In this document: in pieces, positions 1 through 9,400 of the stretch
Layout: each line of letters opens with the position of its first letter
Numbering within the stretch: position 1 is the stretch's first letter
DNA from: Desulfurococcaceae archaeon
Lineage (GTDB): Archaea; Thermoproteota; Thermoprotei_A; Sulfolobales; Desulfurococcaceae
Reading direction: 5' to 3'
Assembly (NCBI GenBank): GCA_020833225.1
Contig: JAJHQS010000012.1
Span: forward strand, 1-34,475
Length of the DNA stretch: 34,475 nt
The notes under the pieces: model-generated
Databases searched by the model: none
Told to the model about the DNA's origin: nothing
Seen by the model: the letters and a program-made list of their open reading frames with translations, nothing else
Translations under genes and position numbers: made by a program

Positions 1-22
1 ATATGTAGAGTTAGATGAGAGA

Positions 23-796
23 TCAGAGGAGTGTGAGTTTAGATTGTGAGAGCTCGCTGAGTCTGTTTAATATGTGTTTTAATGCTTCTTGTAATATCTG
101 GTTGTTATTGTAATTTCTGAGAACTTCTTGTAATTCAGTTTTACTCAGTTTTTTCATTTCTCTGGCTTTTTTAACCATTAATGGCATAGCTCTTACAATA
201 TTATCTACAATTGTAATTGTGGCTGTGCGAGCTGTTCTCGAGAGTGGATTTAAGTCTATAGCTATAACGGTCTTACCCATTTTTCTTAAAGCCTCAGTTC
301 TATCGCCATCTTCTAGAGGAACTAATACAACATCTGCTATTAGTATTCCACGAGGACTAACTCTTCTTCTTTCACTGAAAAGTTCTGGTATAATAGCTGA
401 GGCATCTTCACCTACACCTAGAACTTCCTCAGCGCCATGTTCTCTAAGCCACATTGCAATGGCTTCTTCGCGCTCACGTGTTCTATAGAATAAGTTCACC
501 TCTATCTTAGCACTAACCTCCCTGGCGAGCTCGACAATCTCCTTTGGTACGAGGGCGGCTGTATTACCATTCACAGAGATCACAGGGTACTTAGCTAAGA
601 GTAGTGCTGCTACAGCTGCTTCAATAGCTCTTAGTGCAAATGGCTGTGTTGACTCTCCTATGAGGTAGTCGAAGCATTCACCACGACCATGAGCTATAAG
701 TCCTTCTAATGCTACTAATCCCCGTTTAAATCCTTCAACTATTTTTTCTCTGATTAGTAAGCTAGTTCTTCTTGGGTGATTTAATGGAATCCACAA
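23..796 (-). CDS. 4-phosphopantoate--beta-alanine ligase (archaeal phosphopantothenate synthetase)
   Basis: In the archaeal CoA pathway this enzyme joins 4-phosphopantoate to beta-alanine using ATP, replacing bacterial pantothenate synthetase plus pantothenate kinase. The product has the family's short N-terminal 'IPLNHPR..SL..RE' start, a central '[12 protein letters not shown]' segment and '[16 protein letters not shown]' (about residues 64-80). Its length, about 257 aa, is usual. It is the last gene of a minus-strand group and overlaps the end of pantoate kinase by about 35 bases, so the two consecutive steps are probably co-translated. A GTG start at 805 is also open. I prefer the TTG at 796 because a GGTGT ribosome-binding sequence lies 5-6 bases ahead of it and the protein then begins as its relatives do. 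Confident in family; start less sure. Confidence 0.9.
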   Translation of the reverse strand: MWIPLNHPRRTSLLIREKIVEGFKRGLVALEGLIAHGRGECFDYLIGESTQPFALRAIEAAVAALLLAKYPVISVNGNTAALVPKEIVELAREVSAKIEVNLFYRTREREEAIAMWLREHGAEEVLGVGEDASAIIPELFSERRRVSPRGILIADVVLVPLEDGDRTEALRKMGKTVIAIDLNPLSRTARTATITIVDNIVRAMPLMVKKAREMKKLSKTELQEVLRNYNNNQILQEALKHILNRLSELSQSKLTLL

Positions 797-1622
797 TGTG
801 GACACCGATTAGCGATATAGTTGAATAGTAGGCTTTTAACCCTCTAGCTCTAAGCTTTGAGAGTACTTCATCAATAAATTCTCTCTCAACCCATAAAACT
901 AGCGCAGACTTCTTTAAGTAATAATCTATAATTCCCCTTAAACCTTTTAATATCTCTCTTACTTCACTATAGTCAAAGAGCTTGCTAGTAAAAAGCCTTG
1001 AAGACTCGAAAAACGCTTTTAAATCCTGGATTTCTAAGACTCTCTCTAATAGTTTCTCGCCTTCTATTAAAAGCTCTCTACTCATTCTTGAAAGCATTTG
1101 ACTAGTAGATTCTCTAATATTAAGCTCAACTAACACCAGATCTACTCTACTTTTAACCGGCAACTTATATGCGACACCAATACCAGGTGCTCCAGGTTTA
1201 ACTCTCACCACGAAACCCCCCATATACTCTGCTATGACGTCTCCAAGTCCAGTTCTATATTTAACTTCGAGTATGTGGGCGTGTTGTAGTGCTCTAAGTA
1301 GAGGTTTATTAATTGTATTATAAGCTATTAAGCTGTGTGATATTAATAATGCAGCTGAGAGTCCAAAACCAGATCCGAGGTTAAAATACGAGTTACCGCG
1401 AACACCTATATTAACTCCAAGATCTCTACAAGTCTCCTGAGATTGGTTTACTAAGACTTCTTTATTATTAAGAATAATACTACACTTAGATGTCTCTTCA
1501 GCTATAAGATAACTGGTTACAGTTAAACCTACACCCCTACTTCCAGTTTCAATGTGATTACTAGCATAGTGAGGTATCCAGATCCCAGAGATGTGTAATG
1601 GCACGTAGATTTTAATTGTCAA
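762..1622 (-). CDS. Pantoate kinase (GHMP kinase family)
   Basis: ATP-dependent kinase making 4-phosphopantoate from pantoate, the step just before phosphopantothenate synthetase in archaeal CoA synthesis. The GHMP ATP-binding motif is visible as '[12 protein letters not shown]' (about residues 101-112). The N-terminus resembles archaeal pantoate kinases rather than homoserine or mevalonate kinases, and the length of 286 aa is normal. The start is a TTG at 1622, 12 bases after the phosphoglycerate mutase stop. The 3' end overlaps the next gene of the same pathway. That pairing is the main reason for calling pantoate kinase rather than a generic GHMP kinase. Confidence 0.88.
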   Translation of the reverse strand: MTIKIYVPLHISGIWIPHYASNHIETGSRGVGLTVTSYLIAEETSKCSIILNNKEVLVNQSQETCRDLGVNIGVRGNSYFNLGSGFGLSAALLISHSLIAYNTINKPLLRALQHAHILEVKYRTGLGDVIAEYMGGFVVRVKPGAPGIGVAYKLPVKSRVDLVLVELNIRESTSQMLSRMSRELLIEGEKLLERVLEIQDLKAFFESSRLFTSKLFDYSEVREILKGLRGIIDYYLKKSALVLWVEREFIDEVLSKLRARGLKAYYSTISLIGVHIVDSIKSPKKN

Positions 1623-1634
1623 GTTGAGATACCA

Positions 1635-2918
1635 CTATGACAAGTATTTCTCTAAGATGAGTGGTAAGAGTCTCCAACCGTGTTCAATTATACCAAGAGA
1701 TCCTCGTGTACAATCTCTCTCAGTAAATTTAGTAACGTTATCTGCTAATATATCTGGCGTATAAAGTGCTACGGGTACTGGATCATCTGTGTGTGTTTTT
1801 CTACTTGGAGGTGTTGCGTGATCTGCTGTTACGAGGAGAGCGTATTTTTCTTTAATAAATTCAATTAGTGGTTGAACATAGTACTTATCTATCTCTTCAA
1901 TCTTTTTCTTCTTCAACTCTATATTTCCATCATGTCCTGGCTCATCAGGTCCTTTTAAATGCACGTAGATTATGTCGTGGCTGTGGAGAGCTTGTAGTGT
2001 GTTTTTTAATCTCTCTTCATAATCTACTTGTGGGTCTCCGGTGGGTGGTTTTAATACTATAGTGTCAGCTCCGAAAACCTTACCAATGCCTATTTCAACG
2101 GGCATTTCAGCTAGAACAGCAAATTTACATTTATATTTTTCAGGTAGTGGTTGAGTTTTAAGAGGTTCTCCACCAGCATCTCTGAGTAATAGTGCATTTG
2201 CTGGTAAAAGTCCTCGCTTAGCTCTCTCTATGTTGATAGGGTGTTCTGTTAAGATTTTAAGTGCTTTCTCAAAGAATATGTTTGCGAGTTTAGCTGTTAT
2301 TTCTGCTTCGCGCGTTTTTACTAGAGGTCTTATATCTTTTACAAATGGTTCAGGTCTCTCAACAGCAATGCTTACAAGCTCTTTCCTCTCATATGCTGGA
2401 TCATTATTGCTGACCAATGGTGAAAGCTTATAGCTCTTACTACCAATAATTACAATAGCTCTATGGCCAATAGTAGCAATTACTCTCGCATATCCATCGT
2501 ACTCTCCGAGTTCTAAGTTATTTACAGCTTTTGCGAGTTCTCGAGCTTCATCAGCACTAATACCTCTACCAGCTCTCCTATCAATAATTCTCCTAGTAAC
2601 CGGGTCTATTGTAGCGAAATTAGCTCTAAAAGCTATTTCAAAACCCCAATTTAGCTCTAAGTCAGCTCCAAGAGCTTCAAGAACACCTCTACCTGGATAT
2701 ACTTCGCGAGGGTTATAACCTAGTAGAGAGATAACAGCTTCATCACTCTCAGGAGCAACTCCCCTACTAACAGGGTAGAGTAGTCCACAAATCCCCCTAT
2801 TTGCAACCCAGTCAAGCCCAGGTTTTACACTAATCTCGAGGGTTGTCACAGGGTCTTTGAGACTATCAGCTACACCATCTACGACTAAATAGATTAATTG
2901 ATATCTCACTCTACACAC
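1635..2918 (-). CDS. apgM: 2,3-bisphosphoglycerate-independent phosphoglycerate mutase, archaeal type
   Basis: Interconverts 3- and 2-phosphoglycerate in glycolysis/gluconeogenesis; a metalloenzyme of the alkaline phosphatase superfamily. Visible landmarks are 'VDGVADS' near residue 13 (first metal aspartate), 'PESDEAVISLLGYNP' (about residues 55-69, containing the nucleophile serine and the family's GYNP), 'HLKGPDEPGHDG' and 'TADHATPPSRKTHTDDPVPVALY' in the C-terminal third (metal ligands). The length of 427 aa is usual. Start is the GTG at 2918; another in-frame GTG at 2909 has a GGGTGTG sequence at a better distance, so the true start may be three codons later. First gene of the minus-strand group, divergent from malic enzyme across a 198-base promoter region. 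Confidence 0.93.
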   Translation of the reverse strand: MCRVRYQLIYLVVDGVADSLKDPVTTLEISVKPGLDWVANRGICGLLYPVSRGVAPESDEAVISLLGYNPREVYPGRGVLEALGADLELNWGFEIAFRANFATIDPVTRRIIDRRAGRGISADEARELAKAVNNLELGEYDGYARVIATIGHRAIVIIGSKSYKLSPLVSNNDPAYERKELVSIAVERPEPFVKDIRPLVKTREAEITAKLANIFFEKALKILTEHPINIERAKRGLLPANALLLRDAGGEPLKTQPLPEKYKCKFAVLAEMPVEIGIGKVFGADTIVLKPPTGDPQVDYEERLKNTLQALHSHDIIYVHLKGPDEPGHDGNIELKKKKIEEIDKYYVQPLIEFIKEKYALLVTADHATPPSRKTHTDDPVPVALYTPDILADNVTKFTERDCTRGSLGIIEHGWRLLPLILEKYLS

Positions 2919-3055
2919 CCATACACTATAAAGCTTTAATGAAATTAAAACACATCATTACAGCCATGTAGAGCTTATTGAGAGTTATTGATTTATAAAA
3001 GCTCTAATTTTTGTTTAAAAACGCTTAATAATTGCCTGGAGTATTTAATGTAACT

Positions 3056-3084
3056 GTATTATGTTTTTGTATTATGTTTTTAAA
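3056..3084 (+). promoter_or_regulatory. Malic enzyme promoter: 13-bp tandem repeat running into a TATA box
   Basis: The 13-mer GTATTATGTTTTT occurs twice with no gap (3056-3068 and 3069-3081). The second copy runs into a TATA-like TTTTTAAA at 3077-3084, about 33-40 bases before the ATG at 3117. The gene has a strong GAGGTGA ribosome-binding sequence at 3105-3111. The repeats cover the expected TFB/TBP site, so a repressor or activator bound there could control the malate/fumarate genes. Repeat and TATA are seen; the regulatory role is inference. Confidence 0.5.
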
Positions 3085-3116
3085 GTTGACCTAGCATAGA
3101 AAGAAGAGGTGAACTT

Positions 3117-4460
3117 ATGTCTCAGGTTAAAGTAGATTGGGCAGCATTAGCTGAAAAGCTCCATAAGCTCTATGGTGGGAAAATTGAGACGGTTGCTAAG
3201 GTTCCTGTAACTAGGTTTGATGACTTTAATATATGGTATACTCCAGGTGTAGCTGAGCCTTGTAGGAGAATACAGAGAGCTGGGGAAGATGCTTCTTTTG
3301 ATTATACTTGGAGGTGGAATACTGTTGCTGTTATAAGTGATGGTACAAGGGTTTTAGGTCTAGGTAATATAGGGCCGGCTGCTGGTTTACCAGTTATGGA
3401 GGGTAAGTGTTTGTTGTTTAAATATCTTGGCGGCGTTGACTGTTTCCCAATAGTTATACGTGAGAGAGATCCAGAGAAGTTGATATATATAATAAAGGCT
3501 TTAGAGCCGAGTTTTGGTGGAGTAAACTTAGAGGATATAGAGTCTCCTAAGTGTTTCTATATGTTAGAAAAACTAGGAGAAATACTAGATGTACCAGTAT
3601 GGCATGATGACCAGCAGGGAACAGCACTTGTAAGTTTAGCAGGCCTCATAAACGCGTTAAAAGTTGTTGGTAAGAAAATAGATCAAGTCAAGATAGTGTT
3701 GTTTGGAGCTGGTGCAGCAAATATATGCACATATAGATATCTTAAAGTGGCTGGTGCAAAACCAGAGAACATGATTGTGATTGATTCAAAAGGCCCACTT
3801 TACAGGGAACGAGGAGATATTGAAGATATGAAAAAAGAGAACCCGTGGAAATATAGGATTGCTATGGAGACAAATCCAGAGGGTGTAAGAGATGTATCAA
3901 AAGCGTTTGTTGGAGCTGACGTGGTTATCGCGGCTTCTAAGCCGGGTCCAGGAGTTATAAAGAAAGAGTGGATTGCATCAATGAATAAAGATGCTATTGT
4001 ATTTGCTGAGGCAAATCCTATACCTGAAATATGGCCGTGGGAGGCTAAAGAAGCAGGGGCGAGAATTGTTGCTACAGGTAGAGGTGACTTCCCGAATCAG
4101 ATAAATAATAGTTTAGGGTTTCCAGCAGTTTTCAGGGGGGTTTTCACTGTGAGGGCGAGGAAAATGACTGATGAAATGTTCTTGGCGGCAGCTTACGCTA
4201 TAGCGAAGTATGCTGAAGAGACTGGTATTCACGAGGAGAGAATAGTGCCTAGAATGGAGGAGGCTGAGATGTATGTGAAAGAGGCGATGGCTGTCGCAGA
4301 GAAAGCTATAGAGCTAGGTTATGCTAGGAGAAAGCTCTCTAGATCAGAGTTAGAGCTTGAAATAAGAGAGATGATTGAGAGGCCGAAGAAGGAAATGGAG
4401 TTATTTGTTAAGGCAGGTCTTATACAGCTCTACCGAGAGTACAAGGAGTTAAAACCGTAA
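3117..4460 (+). CDS. Malic enzyme (malate dehydrogenase, oxaloacetate-decarboxylating)
   Basis: Interconverts malate with pyruvate and CO2 using NAD(P). Family signatures are present in order: 'YTPGVAEPC' (about residues 41-49), 'WHDDQQGTALVSLAGL' (about 162-177, metal/substrate site), the Rossmann loop 'LFGAGAANICTY' (about 196-207) and 'EANPIPEIWPWEA...GRGDFPNQINNSLGFPAVFRG' in the C-terminal half. The length of 447 aa fits the short prokaryotic class. The ATG has a GAGGTGA ribosome-binding site. Fumarase follows after 15 bases, so malate is likely the shared metabolite. With the fumarate reductase genes downstream, a plausible direction is pyruvate + CO2 -> malate -> fumarate -> succinate; the direction is inference. 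NAD versus NADP preference cannot be read from the sequence. Confidence 0.95.
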   Translation: MSQVKVDWAALAEKLHKLYGGKIETVAKVPVTRFDDFNIWYTPGVAEPCRRIQRAGEDASFDYTWRWNTVAVISDGTRVLGLGNIGPAAGLPVMEGKCLLFKYLGGVDCFPIVIRERDPEKLIYIIKALEPSFGGVNLEDIESPKCFYMLEKLGEILDVPVWHDDQQGTALVSLAGLINALKVVGKKIDQVKIVLFGAGAANICTYRYLKVAGAKPENMIVIDSKGPLYRERGDIEDMKKENPWKYRIAMETNPEGVRDVSKAFVGADVVIAASKPGPGVIKKEWIASMNKDAIVFAEANPIPEIWPWEAKEAGARIVATGRGDFPNQINNSLGFPAVFRGVFTVRARKMTDEMFLAAAYAIAKYAEETGIHEERIVPRMEEAEMYVKEAMAVAEKAIELGYARRKLSRSELELEIREMIERPKKEMELFVKAGLIQLYREYKELKP

Positions 4461-4475
4461 ATTCGGGTATTATAT

Positions 4476-5360
4476 ATGCCATCTCTAGAGGAGTTTAAAG
4501 AGATAATAGCTAAGGCTGTCTCAGAAACCATAGAGCGTGCAGCAATATATATACCACCAGATATTAAACAAGCACTTAAACGTGCATATGAGGAAGAGGT
4601 AAATCCTATGGCTAAGTCACAGTTAGAAGCAATACTTAAAAATATTGAGTTAGCTGAGAAATTTAAGAAGCCAGTATGTCAAGATACTGGTTCTATCATA
4701 TATTATGTCACAGTGGGATATGACTTCCCTGGATTAAGAGTTTTAAGAGAAGCTCTCGTAGAAGCAGTAAGAAGAGCCACAAAACAAGTACCTCTGAGAC
4801 CTAATACTGTTGATCCATTTACTGGTAGAAATCCAGGTGATAATACAGGTAGGTATATGCCATATATACACCTAGAACTAGTTGAAGGAGATGGCTTAGA
4901 GGTTACAGTGGTGCCGAAGGGGGGTGGTTCAGAGGGGGTTTCATACCTAGAACTACCACCTCCAGGTGAGGGTGTTAAAGCAGTTAAAAGAGTAGTTGTA
5001 GATGCTGTTTTAAAAGCAGGCTCACTACCTTGTCCACCAACAATTGTAGGTGTTGGTGTTGGTGGTGGTGCAGACATAGCTATGTATTTAGCTAAAAAAG
5101 CTGCTTGTACTAGGAAAATAGGTACTTTAAACCCTGATCCCGTGTTATATGAGCTTGAAAAAGAGCTATATGAGGCTCTTAATAGCCTTGGTATAGGCCC
5201 TATGGGTCTTGGGGGAAAATATACGGTATTAGCTGTACACGTAGATTATGCACATAGACATCCAGCAGCAATGCCTGTTGCAGTGGCTTTTCAATGCTGG
5301 GCTACTAGGAGAGCTACTGTGAAAATAAATGCTAATGGGAAATATGTTATAGAGCAATAG
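4476..5360 (+). CDS. Class I fumarate hydratase, alpha (N-terminal) subunit
   Basis: Catalytic Fe-S half of the two-subunit, oxygen-sensitive class I fumarase (malate <-> fumarate + water). A cluster cysteine lies in 'KPVCQDTGS' (C68); further candidate cysteines are in 'LPCPPTIVG' and 'AACTRKIG'. Other family signatures are 'PKGGGSEG', 'VGVGVGGGAD' and 'GLGGKYTVLAVHVDYAHRHPAAMPVAV' near the C-terminus. Length 294 aa is typical. It starts 15 bases after malic enzyme and ends just before the beta subunit, so all three are very likely one operon. A fumarase/tartrate dehydratase ambiguity exists in the family; the malic enzyme and fumarate reductase neighbours favour fumarase. Confidence 0.94.
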   Translation: MPSLEEFKEIIAKAVSETIERAAIYIPPDIKQALKRAYEEEVNPMAKSQLEAILKNIELAEKFKKPVCQDTGSIIYYVTVGYDFPGLRVLREALVEAVRRATKQVPLRPNTVDPFTGRNPGDNTGRYMPYIHLELVEGDGLEVTVVPKGGGSEGVSYLELPPPGEGVKAVKRVVVDAVLKAGSLPCPPTIVGVGVGGGADIAMYLAKKAACTRKIGTLNPDPVLYELEKELYEALNSLGIGPMGLGGKYTVLAVHVDYAHRHPAAMPVAVAFQCWATRRATVKINANGKYVIEQ

Positions 5361-5371
5361 GGGTGATATAT

Positions 5372-5974
5372 GTGGCTGAATATAAGCTTAAGACACCTCT
5401 ATCAGAAGCTGATGTTAGGAAATTGAGAGTTGGAGACATAGTATATCTTACTGGGACAATTGTAACTGCTAGAGATGCTGCGCATAGAAGGATGTTAGAT
5501 TACCTCAAAGAGGGTAAACCCATCCCCGTGGATTTGAGAGGAGGGGTTATATATCATTGTGGTCCAGTAGTTCAAAAACTAGGCGACCAGTGGATAGCGC
5601 TGGCGGCAGGACCCACGACAAGTGCTAGAATGGATCTCTATGAGGCAGATGTGATCAAGAATTTTGGGGTGAGAATGGTTATTGGGAAAGGTGGAATGGG
5701 GGCTCGAACGGCTCAAGCATGTAGAGAATATGGTGCTGTCTACGCATATTTCACTGGAGGAGCAGCTGTATTAGCGGCTAATGCAATAAAACGTGTTGTG
5801 AGAGTTGAGTGGCTTGATTTAGGAATACCTGAAGCTTTATGGGTGTTTGAAGTCGAAGACTTTGGCCCATTATTAATAACAATAGATAGTGAAGGCCGTA
5901 ATTTAACTGAAGAGGTTGTAGAGCAAGCTAAGAAGAAACGAGAAGAGGTACTTAAAAAACTTGGAGTAACTTAG
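5372..5974 (+). CDS. Class I fumarate hydratase, beta (C-terminal) subunit
   Basis: Partner of the preceding alpha subunit. The N-terminus 'EYKLKTPLSEADVRKLRVGDIVYLTGT' and 'RDAAHRRML' are characteristic, as are 'YHCGPVV', 'AAGPTTSARMD' and 'IGKGGMG' in the middle (substrate binding swivel domain). About 200 aa, the normal length. An upstream in-frame GTG at 5363 is possible. I prefer GTG 5372 because GGGGTGAT (5360-5367) is then at ribosome-binding distance. Transcribed with malic enzyme and the alpha subunit. Confidence 0.94.
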   Translation: MAEYKLKTPLSEADVRKLRVGDIVYLTGTIVTARDAAHRRMLDYLKEGKPIPVDLRGGVIYHCGPVVQKLGDQWIALAAGPTTSARMDLYEADVIKNFGVRMVIGKGGMGARTAQACREYGAVYAYFTGGAAVLAANAIKRVVRVEWLDLGIPEALWVFEVEDFGPLLITIDSEGRNLTEEVVEQAKKKREEVLKKLGVT

Positions 5975-6036
5975 AAGTTTAAATATTATTTCACAGTTTT
6001 ATTCTAACATTTACTATTTTACAAGTACTCGGTGAC

Positions 6037-7995
6037 ATGAGTTTGAGTAGTGAGGAGCCGCGAGTAGGTGTTTTTGTCTGCCATTGTGGCCTTAACATAG
6101 CTGGCGTAGTAGATGTTAAAAAAGTTGTAGAAGAGGCTAAAAGACTTCCTCACGTAGTTCACGCTGAAGATTATATTTATATGTGCTCTGCACCCGGGCA
6201 AGAACTTATTAAAAAAGCGATTTTAGAGAAGAAACTCAACGCTGTAGTGGTTGCAGCATGTACTCCCACAATGCATTATGAGACATTTGCACGAGCTATA
6301 GAAGCAGTTGGCTTAAATCGTTACAGGCTCGAGATGGCTGTGATAAGGGAGTTTTCTAGCTGGGTGCATGCAGATAAGAAGAAGGCAACAGAAAAAGCAA
6401 TAAAACTAGTAAAAGCAGCTGTGGTGAAGGTTGCTGATAATAGCCCGCTAGAGCCTGTTAAGAGTAGAACTGTGAGAAAAGTCCTGGTAATTGGTGGTGG
6501 AATAGCAGGGATAACAGTTGCCTTAGACATTGCAAATGCCGGAATACCCGTAATACTAGTTGAAAAGACACCGACAATTGGAGGTAAAATGGCTATGCTT
6601 AGTGAAACTTTTCCAACACTAGATTGTGCTCAATGTATACTTACACCAAAAATGGCTGAAGTTGCTAGGCACCCGTTAATAAAAATCTATACTAACTCTG
6701 AAGTAGTAGATGTTAGTGGATTTGTTGGAAACTTCAAGGTGAAAATACTTCAGCGCGCTAGATATGTTAAAATAGGTGATTGTAGGCTCTGCGGCTTCTG
6801 CGAGAGGGTTTGCCCAGTAAAAGTTCCAAGCGAGTTTAATAGAGGTCTCTCTGATAGGAAGGCTATTTACATACCATTCCCACAGGCAATACCTCCTGCC
6901 TATGTAATTGACAAGGCTAATTGTAGACACTGGGTAGATGGGTGTGATAAGTGTTTAAGAGTATGTCCAACTAAGGCCATAGACTTTAATGATGAAGATA
7001 AATTAGTAGAAGAAGAAGTTGGAGTTATAATTGTTGCAACAGGCTATGATTTATATCCTGCTGAGAGGCTTAAGGAATATGGTTATGGCTTATATAGAGA
7101 TGTAATAGATTCACTGCAATTTGAGAGGATACTCTCAGCAGGTGGTCCTACAAAAGGCCTTATACTAAGACCTAGTGATAGAAAACCAGTGAAGAGAGTT
7201 GTGTTTATACAGTGTGTTGGTTCACGAGACATTAATCACCTCGAATATTGTTCAAAAATATGTTGTATGTACACGGCGAAACACGCATTAATATTTAAAG
7301 AGCGAGTACCAGGCGGAGAGGCATATGTGTTTTACATAGATATAAGGGCTGCTGGGAAGGGTTATGAGGAGTTCATTAAGAGAGTACAAGAGGAGTTTCA
7401 AGTAAACTACATACGTGGCAGAGTTAACAGGGTTTACCGAGATCCCAAAACAGGCGACATGGTTGTTGTTGGATTTGATACTCTTACAGGCCAGTTATTA
7501 ACGGTCAAGGCAGACCTCGTTGTATTAGCCACGGGCTTAGTGCCACAGTTACCTTATGAATTAGCATCTAAACTGAAAATACCTTTTGATAAATATGGAT
7601 TTGTTCAAGAAGCACATCCAAAGTTAAGACCTGTTGAAACAGTGACTAGTGGTGTATTTGTATGTGGTGTTGCACACGGCCCCAAAGATATTGCTGAAAC
7701 TGTTGCACAAGCCTCTGCCGCGGCGGCTAAGGCTATGGAATTATTGTATTCAGAGTATATTGTTAAAGAGCCATTAGTAGCTGTGGTTGATAGAGATTTA
7801 TGTAGTGGTTGTAGAGTATGTGTAGGTATTTGTCCATATGGTGCATTAGAGCTAGTAGAGGGGAAAGCGAAAGTTAATGAGTTGTTATGTGAGGGTTGTG
7901 GGGCTTGTGTAGTTGCATGTCCAAGTCGTGCAATAGAGTTGAGGAATTACTCAACTAAGCAATTATTAGAAATGGTTAAGGCTGTGGTGAAGTGA
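6037..7995 (+). CDS. hdrA: Heterodisulfide reductase subunit A (HdrA), flavin electron-bifurcating subunit
   Basis: Full-length HdrA (652 aa) with the methanogen-type domain order. An N-terminal cysteine region contains 'FVCHCGLN' (C15, C17) and 'CTPTMHYE'. An FAD Rossmann loop 'VIGGGIAGITVALDIANAG' starts near residue 150. 'TLDCAQCILTPKMAEV' (near 195) is the CxxC close to the flavin. An inserted ferredoxin domain carries 'CRLCGFCERVCP' and 'CDKCLRVCPTKAI'. The C-terminal 2[4Fe-4S] ferredoxin carries 'CSGCRVCVGICP' and 'CEGCGACVVACP'. In known complexes HdrA takes H2 electrons through MvhD and splits them between HdrBC and ferredoxin. Its stop overlaps mvhD by GTGA. A TATA-like TTTAAATATT near 5979 probably drives the eight-gene operon. 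Bifurcation here is inferred from family and domains. Confidence 0.96.
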   Translation: MSLSSEEPRVGVFVCHCGLNIAGVVDVKKVVEEAKRLPHVVHAEDYIYMCSAPGQELIKKAILEKKLNAVVVAACTPTMHYETFARAIEAVGLNRYRLEMAVIREFSSWVHADKKKATEKAIKLVKAAVVKVADNSPLEPVKSRTVRKVLVIGGGIAGITVALDIANAGIPVILVEKTPTIGGKMAMLSETFPTLDCAQCILTPKMAEVARHPLIKIYTNSEVVDVSGFVGNFKVKILQRARYVKIGDCRLCGFCERVCPVKVPSEFNRGLSDRKAIYIPFPQAIPPAYVIDKANCRHWVDGCDKCLRVCPTKAIDFNDEDKLVEEEVGVIIVATGYDLYPAERLKEYGYGLYRDVIDSLQFERILSAGGPTKGLILRPSDRKPVKRVVFIQCVGSRDINHLEYCSKICCMYTAKHALIFKERVPGGEAYVFYIDIRAAGKGYEEFIKRVQEEFQVNYIRGRVNRVYRDPKTGDMVVVGFDTLTGQLLTVKADLVVLATGLVPQLPYELASKLKIPFDKYGFVQEAHPKLRPVETVTSGVFVCGVAHGPKDIAETVAQASAAAAKAMELLYSEYIVKEPLVAVVDRDLCSGCRVCVGICPYGALELVEGKAKVNELLCEGCGACVVACPSRAIELRNYSTKQLLEMVKAVVK

Positions 7996-8426
7996 ACTTG
8001 GATTCCTGGGAGCCTAAAATAGTGGCATTTCTATGTAAGTGGTGTTCAGGTGCAGCAGCCGAGCTCGCCGGTGTTAGTAGGTTATTATACTCGCCAAACG
8101 TGATTCCAATAATAGTCCCCTGCTCTGGACGCGTTGACCCTGATTTAATAGTAGAGGCTTTCATGAACGGGGCAGATGGAGTCATAGTGGCGGGTTGTCA
8201 CACACCCTCAGATTGTCACTATATTGCGGGGAACTTTAAGGCCTTTAAGAGGGTTTACATGTTGAAGAAGCTACTTAGTGACTTTGGCATAGAGCCTGAG
8301 AGGTTGAAATTAGAGTGGGTGAGTGCTGTTGAATCACAAAAACTCAAAACACTATTTGACGAGTTCACATTTACTATTAGGAAGCTAGGTCCACTTAGAG
8401 TAAAAATACGTGGTGGTAGTGTGTGA
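7992..8426 (+). CDS. mvhD: MvhD-like [2Fe-2S] protein linking hydrogenase to HdrA
   Basis: Small iron-sulfur protein (144 aa) that hands electrons from the MvhAG hydrogenase to HdrA. Five conserved cysteines are seen: 'LCKWCSGAAAE' (C15, C18), 'VPCSGRVDP' (C44) and 'AGCHTPSDCHY' (C69, C75). This is the hallmark pattern of the family, often called the methyl-viologen-reducing hydrogenase delta subunit. It begins with a GTG overlapping the hdrA stop (GTGA) and ends with a GTGA overlap into mvhG, so translation is coupled on both sides. It is a separate protein here, not fused to HdrA as in some organisms. Confidence 0.95.
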   Translation: MNLDSWEPKIVAFLCKWCSGAAAELAGVSRLLYSPNVIPIIVPCSGRVDPDLIVEAFMNGADGVIVAGCHTPSDCHYIAGNFKAFKRVYMLKKLLSDFGIEPERLKLEWVSAVESQKLKTLFDEFTFTIRKLGPLRVKIRGGSV

Positions 8427-9400
8427 ATAAACCTAATATAGTTATAGTTCACGGAGCTATTTGTGGAGGGTGTGATGTAGCTTTAGCGAATAGTGAAGAA
8501 GCTATTTCAAAGATCTTGGAGAACATTGATCTAGCGTATTGGAGTGTAGCAGTTGACGCTAGACTCTCCGACTTAAAATCACTTGGTAAAATAGATGTTG
8601 CGGTATTTATGGGTGGTGTAAGGACTAGTGAAGATGAGGAATTAGCGAAGTGGTTGAGAGAGAAATCTAAGATACTAGTAGCTTTTGGTAGTTGTTCAGC
8701 ATATGGTGGAATACCTGGATTAGCTGCATTAACTTCTCCTATTGAATTAATTAACTTAGTGAAGTCAACGATTACTACTAGTTCTCAATATAAGAGTATT
8801 ATTGAATTACCTAAATTACCAGAGCTAAGTACTTATAGGGCACTACCCCACGTAGTCAATGTAGACATAGTAGTTCCCGGCTGTCCTCCCCCTATTAAAG
8901 TCGTTAATGAATTTGTAAATGTGCTCTTAAAATACATTGCTGGCGAGGAACCAATAGGGCCATTAGTAATTGCTGGTTCTAAAGCACAATGTGAGACTTG
9001 TCCTAGAAAACCTAAAGATCTCTCTAAACTACAAATACCGAGTATAAAGAGGATATATGAGGCTAAGATCGAGGAAAATAGGTGTTTCTTAGAGCAGGGA
9101 ATACTATGTTTAGGCCCTGTTACTCGAGAAGGCTGTGAACACAGTTGTATCAATGTGAATATGCCTTGCACGGGTTGTTTTGGACCACTACCAGGATTTG
9201 AAGATGTAGGTCTTAGATACATAGCTGGGATATTAGCACTAGTCGCTGTTGAAAGAGAGAAAGAGTTAATGGAGCAGGGTTTAGCTAAAATTCTCGATAA
9301 GCTCGTAGATCGTCTTGGAGTTCTCTATAGGTATACTCTGCCTAGGTCTCGCCTATATATGCTTAAATTAAGCTTAGAGGGTAGTGAATATGCAAGGTAA
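8423..9400 (+). CDS. mvhG: F420-non-reducing [NiFe]-hydrogenase small subunit (MvhG-like)
   Basis: Electron-transfer subunit of a group 3 cytoplasmic [NiFe] hydrogenase. Cluster ligands are visible: 'AICGGCDVALANSEE' (C14, C17; proximal cluster), 'FGSCSAYGGIPGL' (C91), 'VPGCPPPIKVV', then 'CETCPRKPKD', 'CLGPVTREGCEHSC' and 'MPCTGCFGP' for the other clusters. There is no twin-arginine signal or membrane anchor, consistent with a soluble enzyme. The length of 325 aa is slightly above usual. GTG start overlapping mvhD by four bases; it overlaps mvhA at its 3' end. Confidence 0.95.
   Translation: MNKPNIVIVHGAICGGCDVALANSEEAISKILENIDLAYWSVAVDARLSDLKSLGKIDVAVFMGGVRTSEDEELAKWLREKSKILVAFGSCSAYGGIPGLAALTSPIELINLVKSTITTSSQYKSIIELPKLPELSTYRALPHVVNVDIVVPGCPPPIKVVNEFVNVLLKYIAGEEPIGPLVIAGSKAQCETCPRKPKDLSKLQIPSIKRIYEAKIEENRCFLEQGILCLGPVTREGCEHSCINVNMPCTGCFGPLPGFEDVGLRYIAGILALVAVEREKELMEQGLAKILDKLVDRLGVLYRYTLPRSRLYMLKLSLEGSEYAR

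Noticed and set aside
4703-5077. 124-aa minus-strand ORF inside fumarase alpha
   Set aside because: Pro/Gly/Ser/Thr-rich translation is the mirror of a strongly conserved gene; no promoter or ribosome-binding site.
8833-9222. 129-aa minus-strand ORF inside mvhG
   Set aside because: Entirely within a conserved hydrogenase gene; no independent signals.
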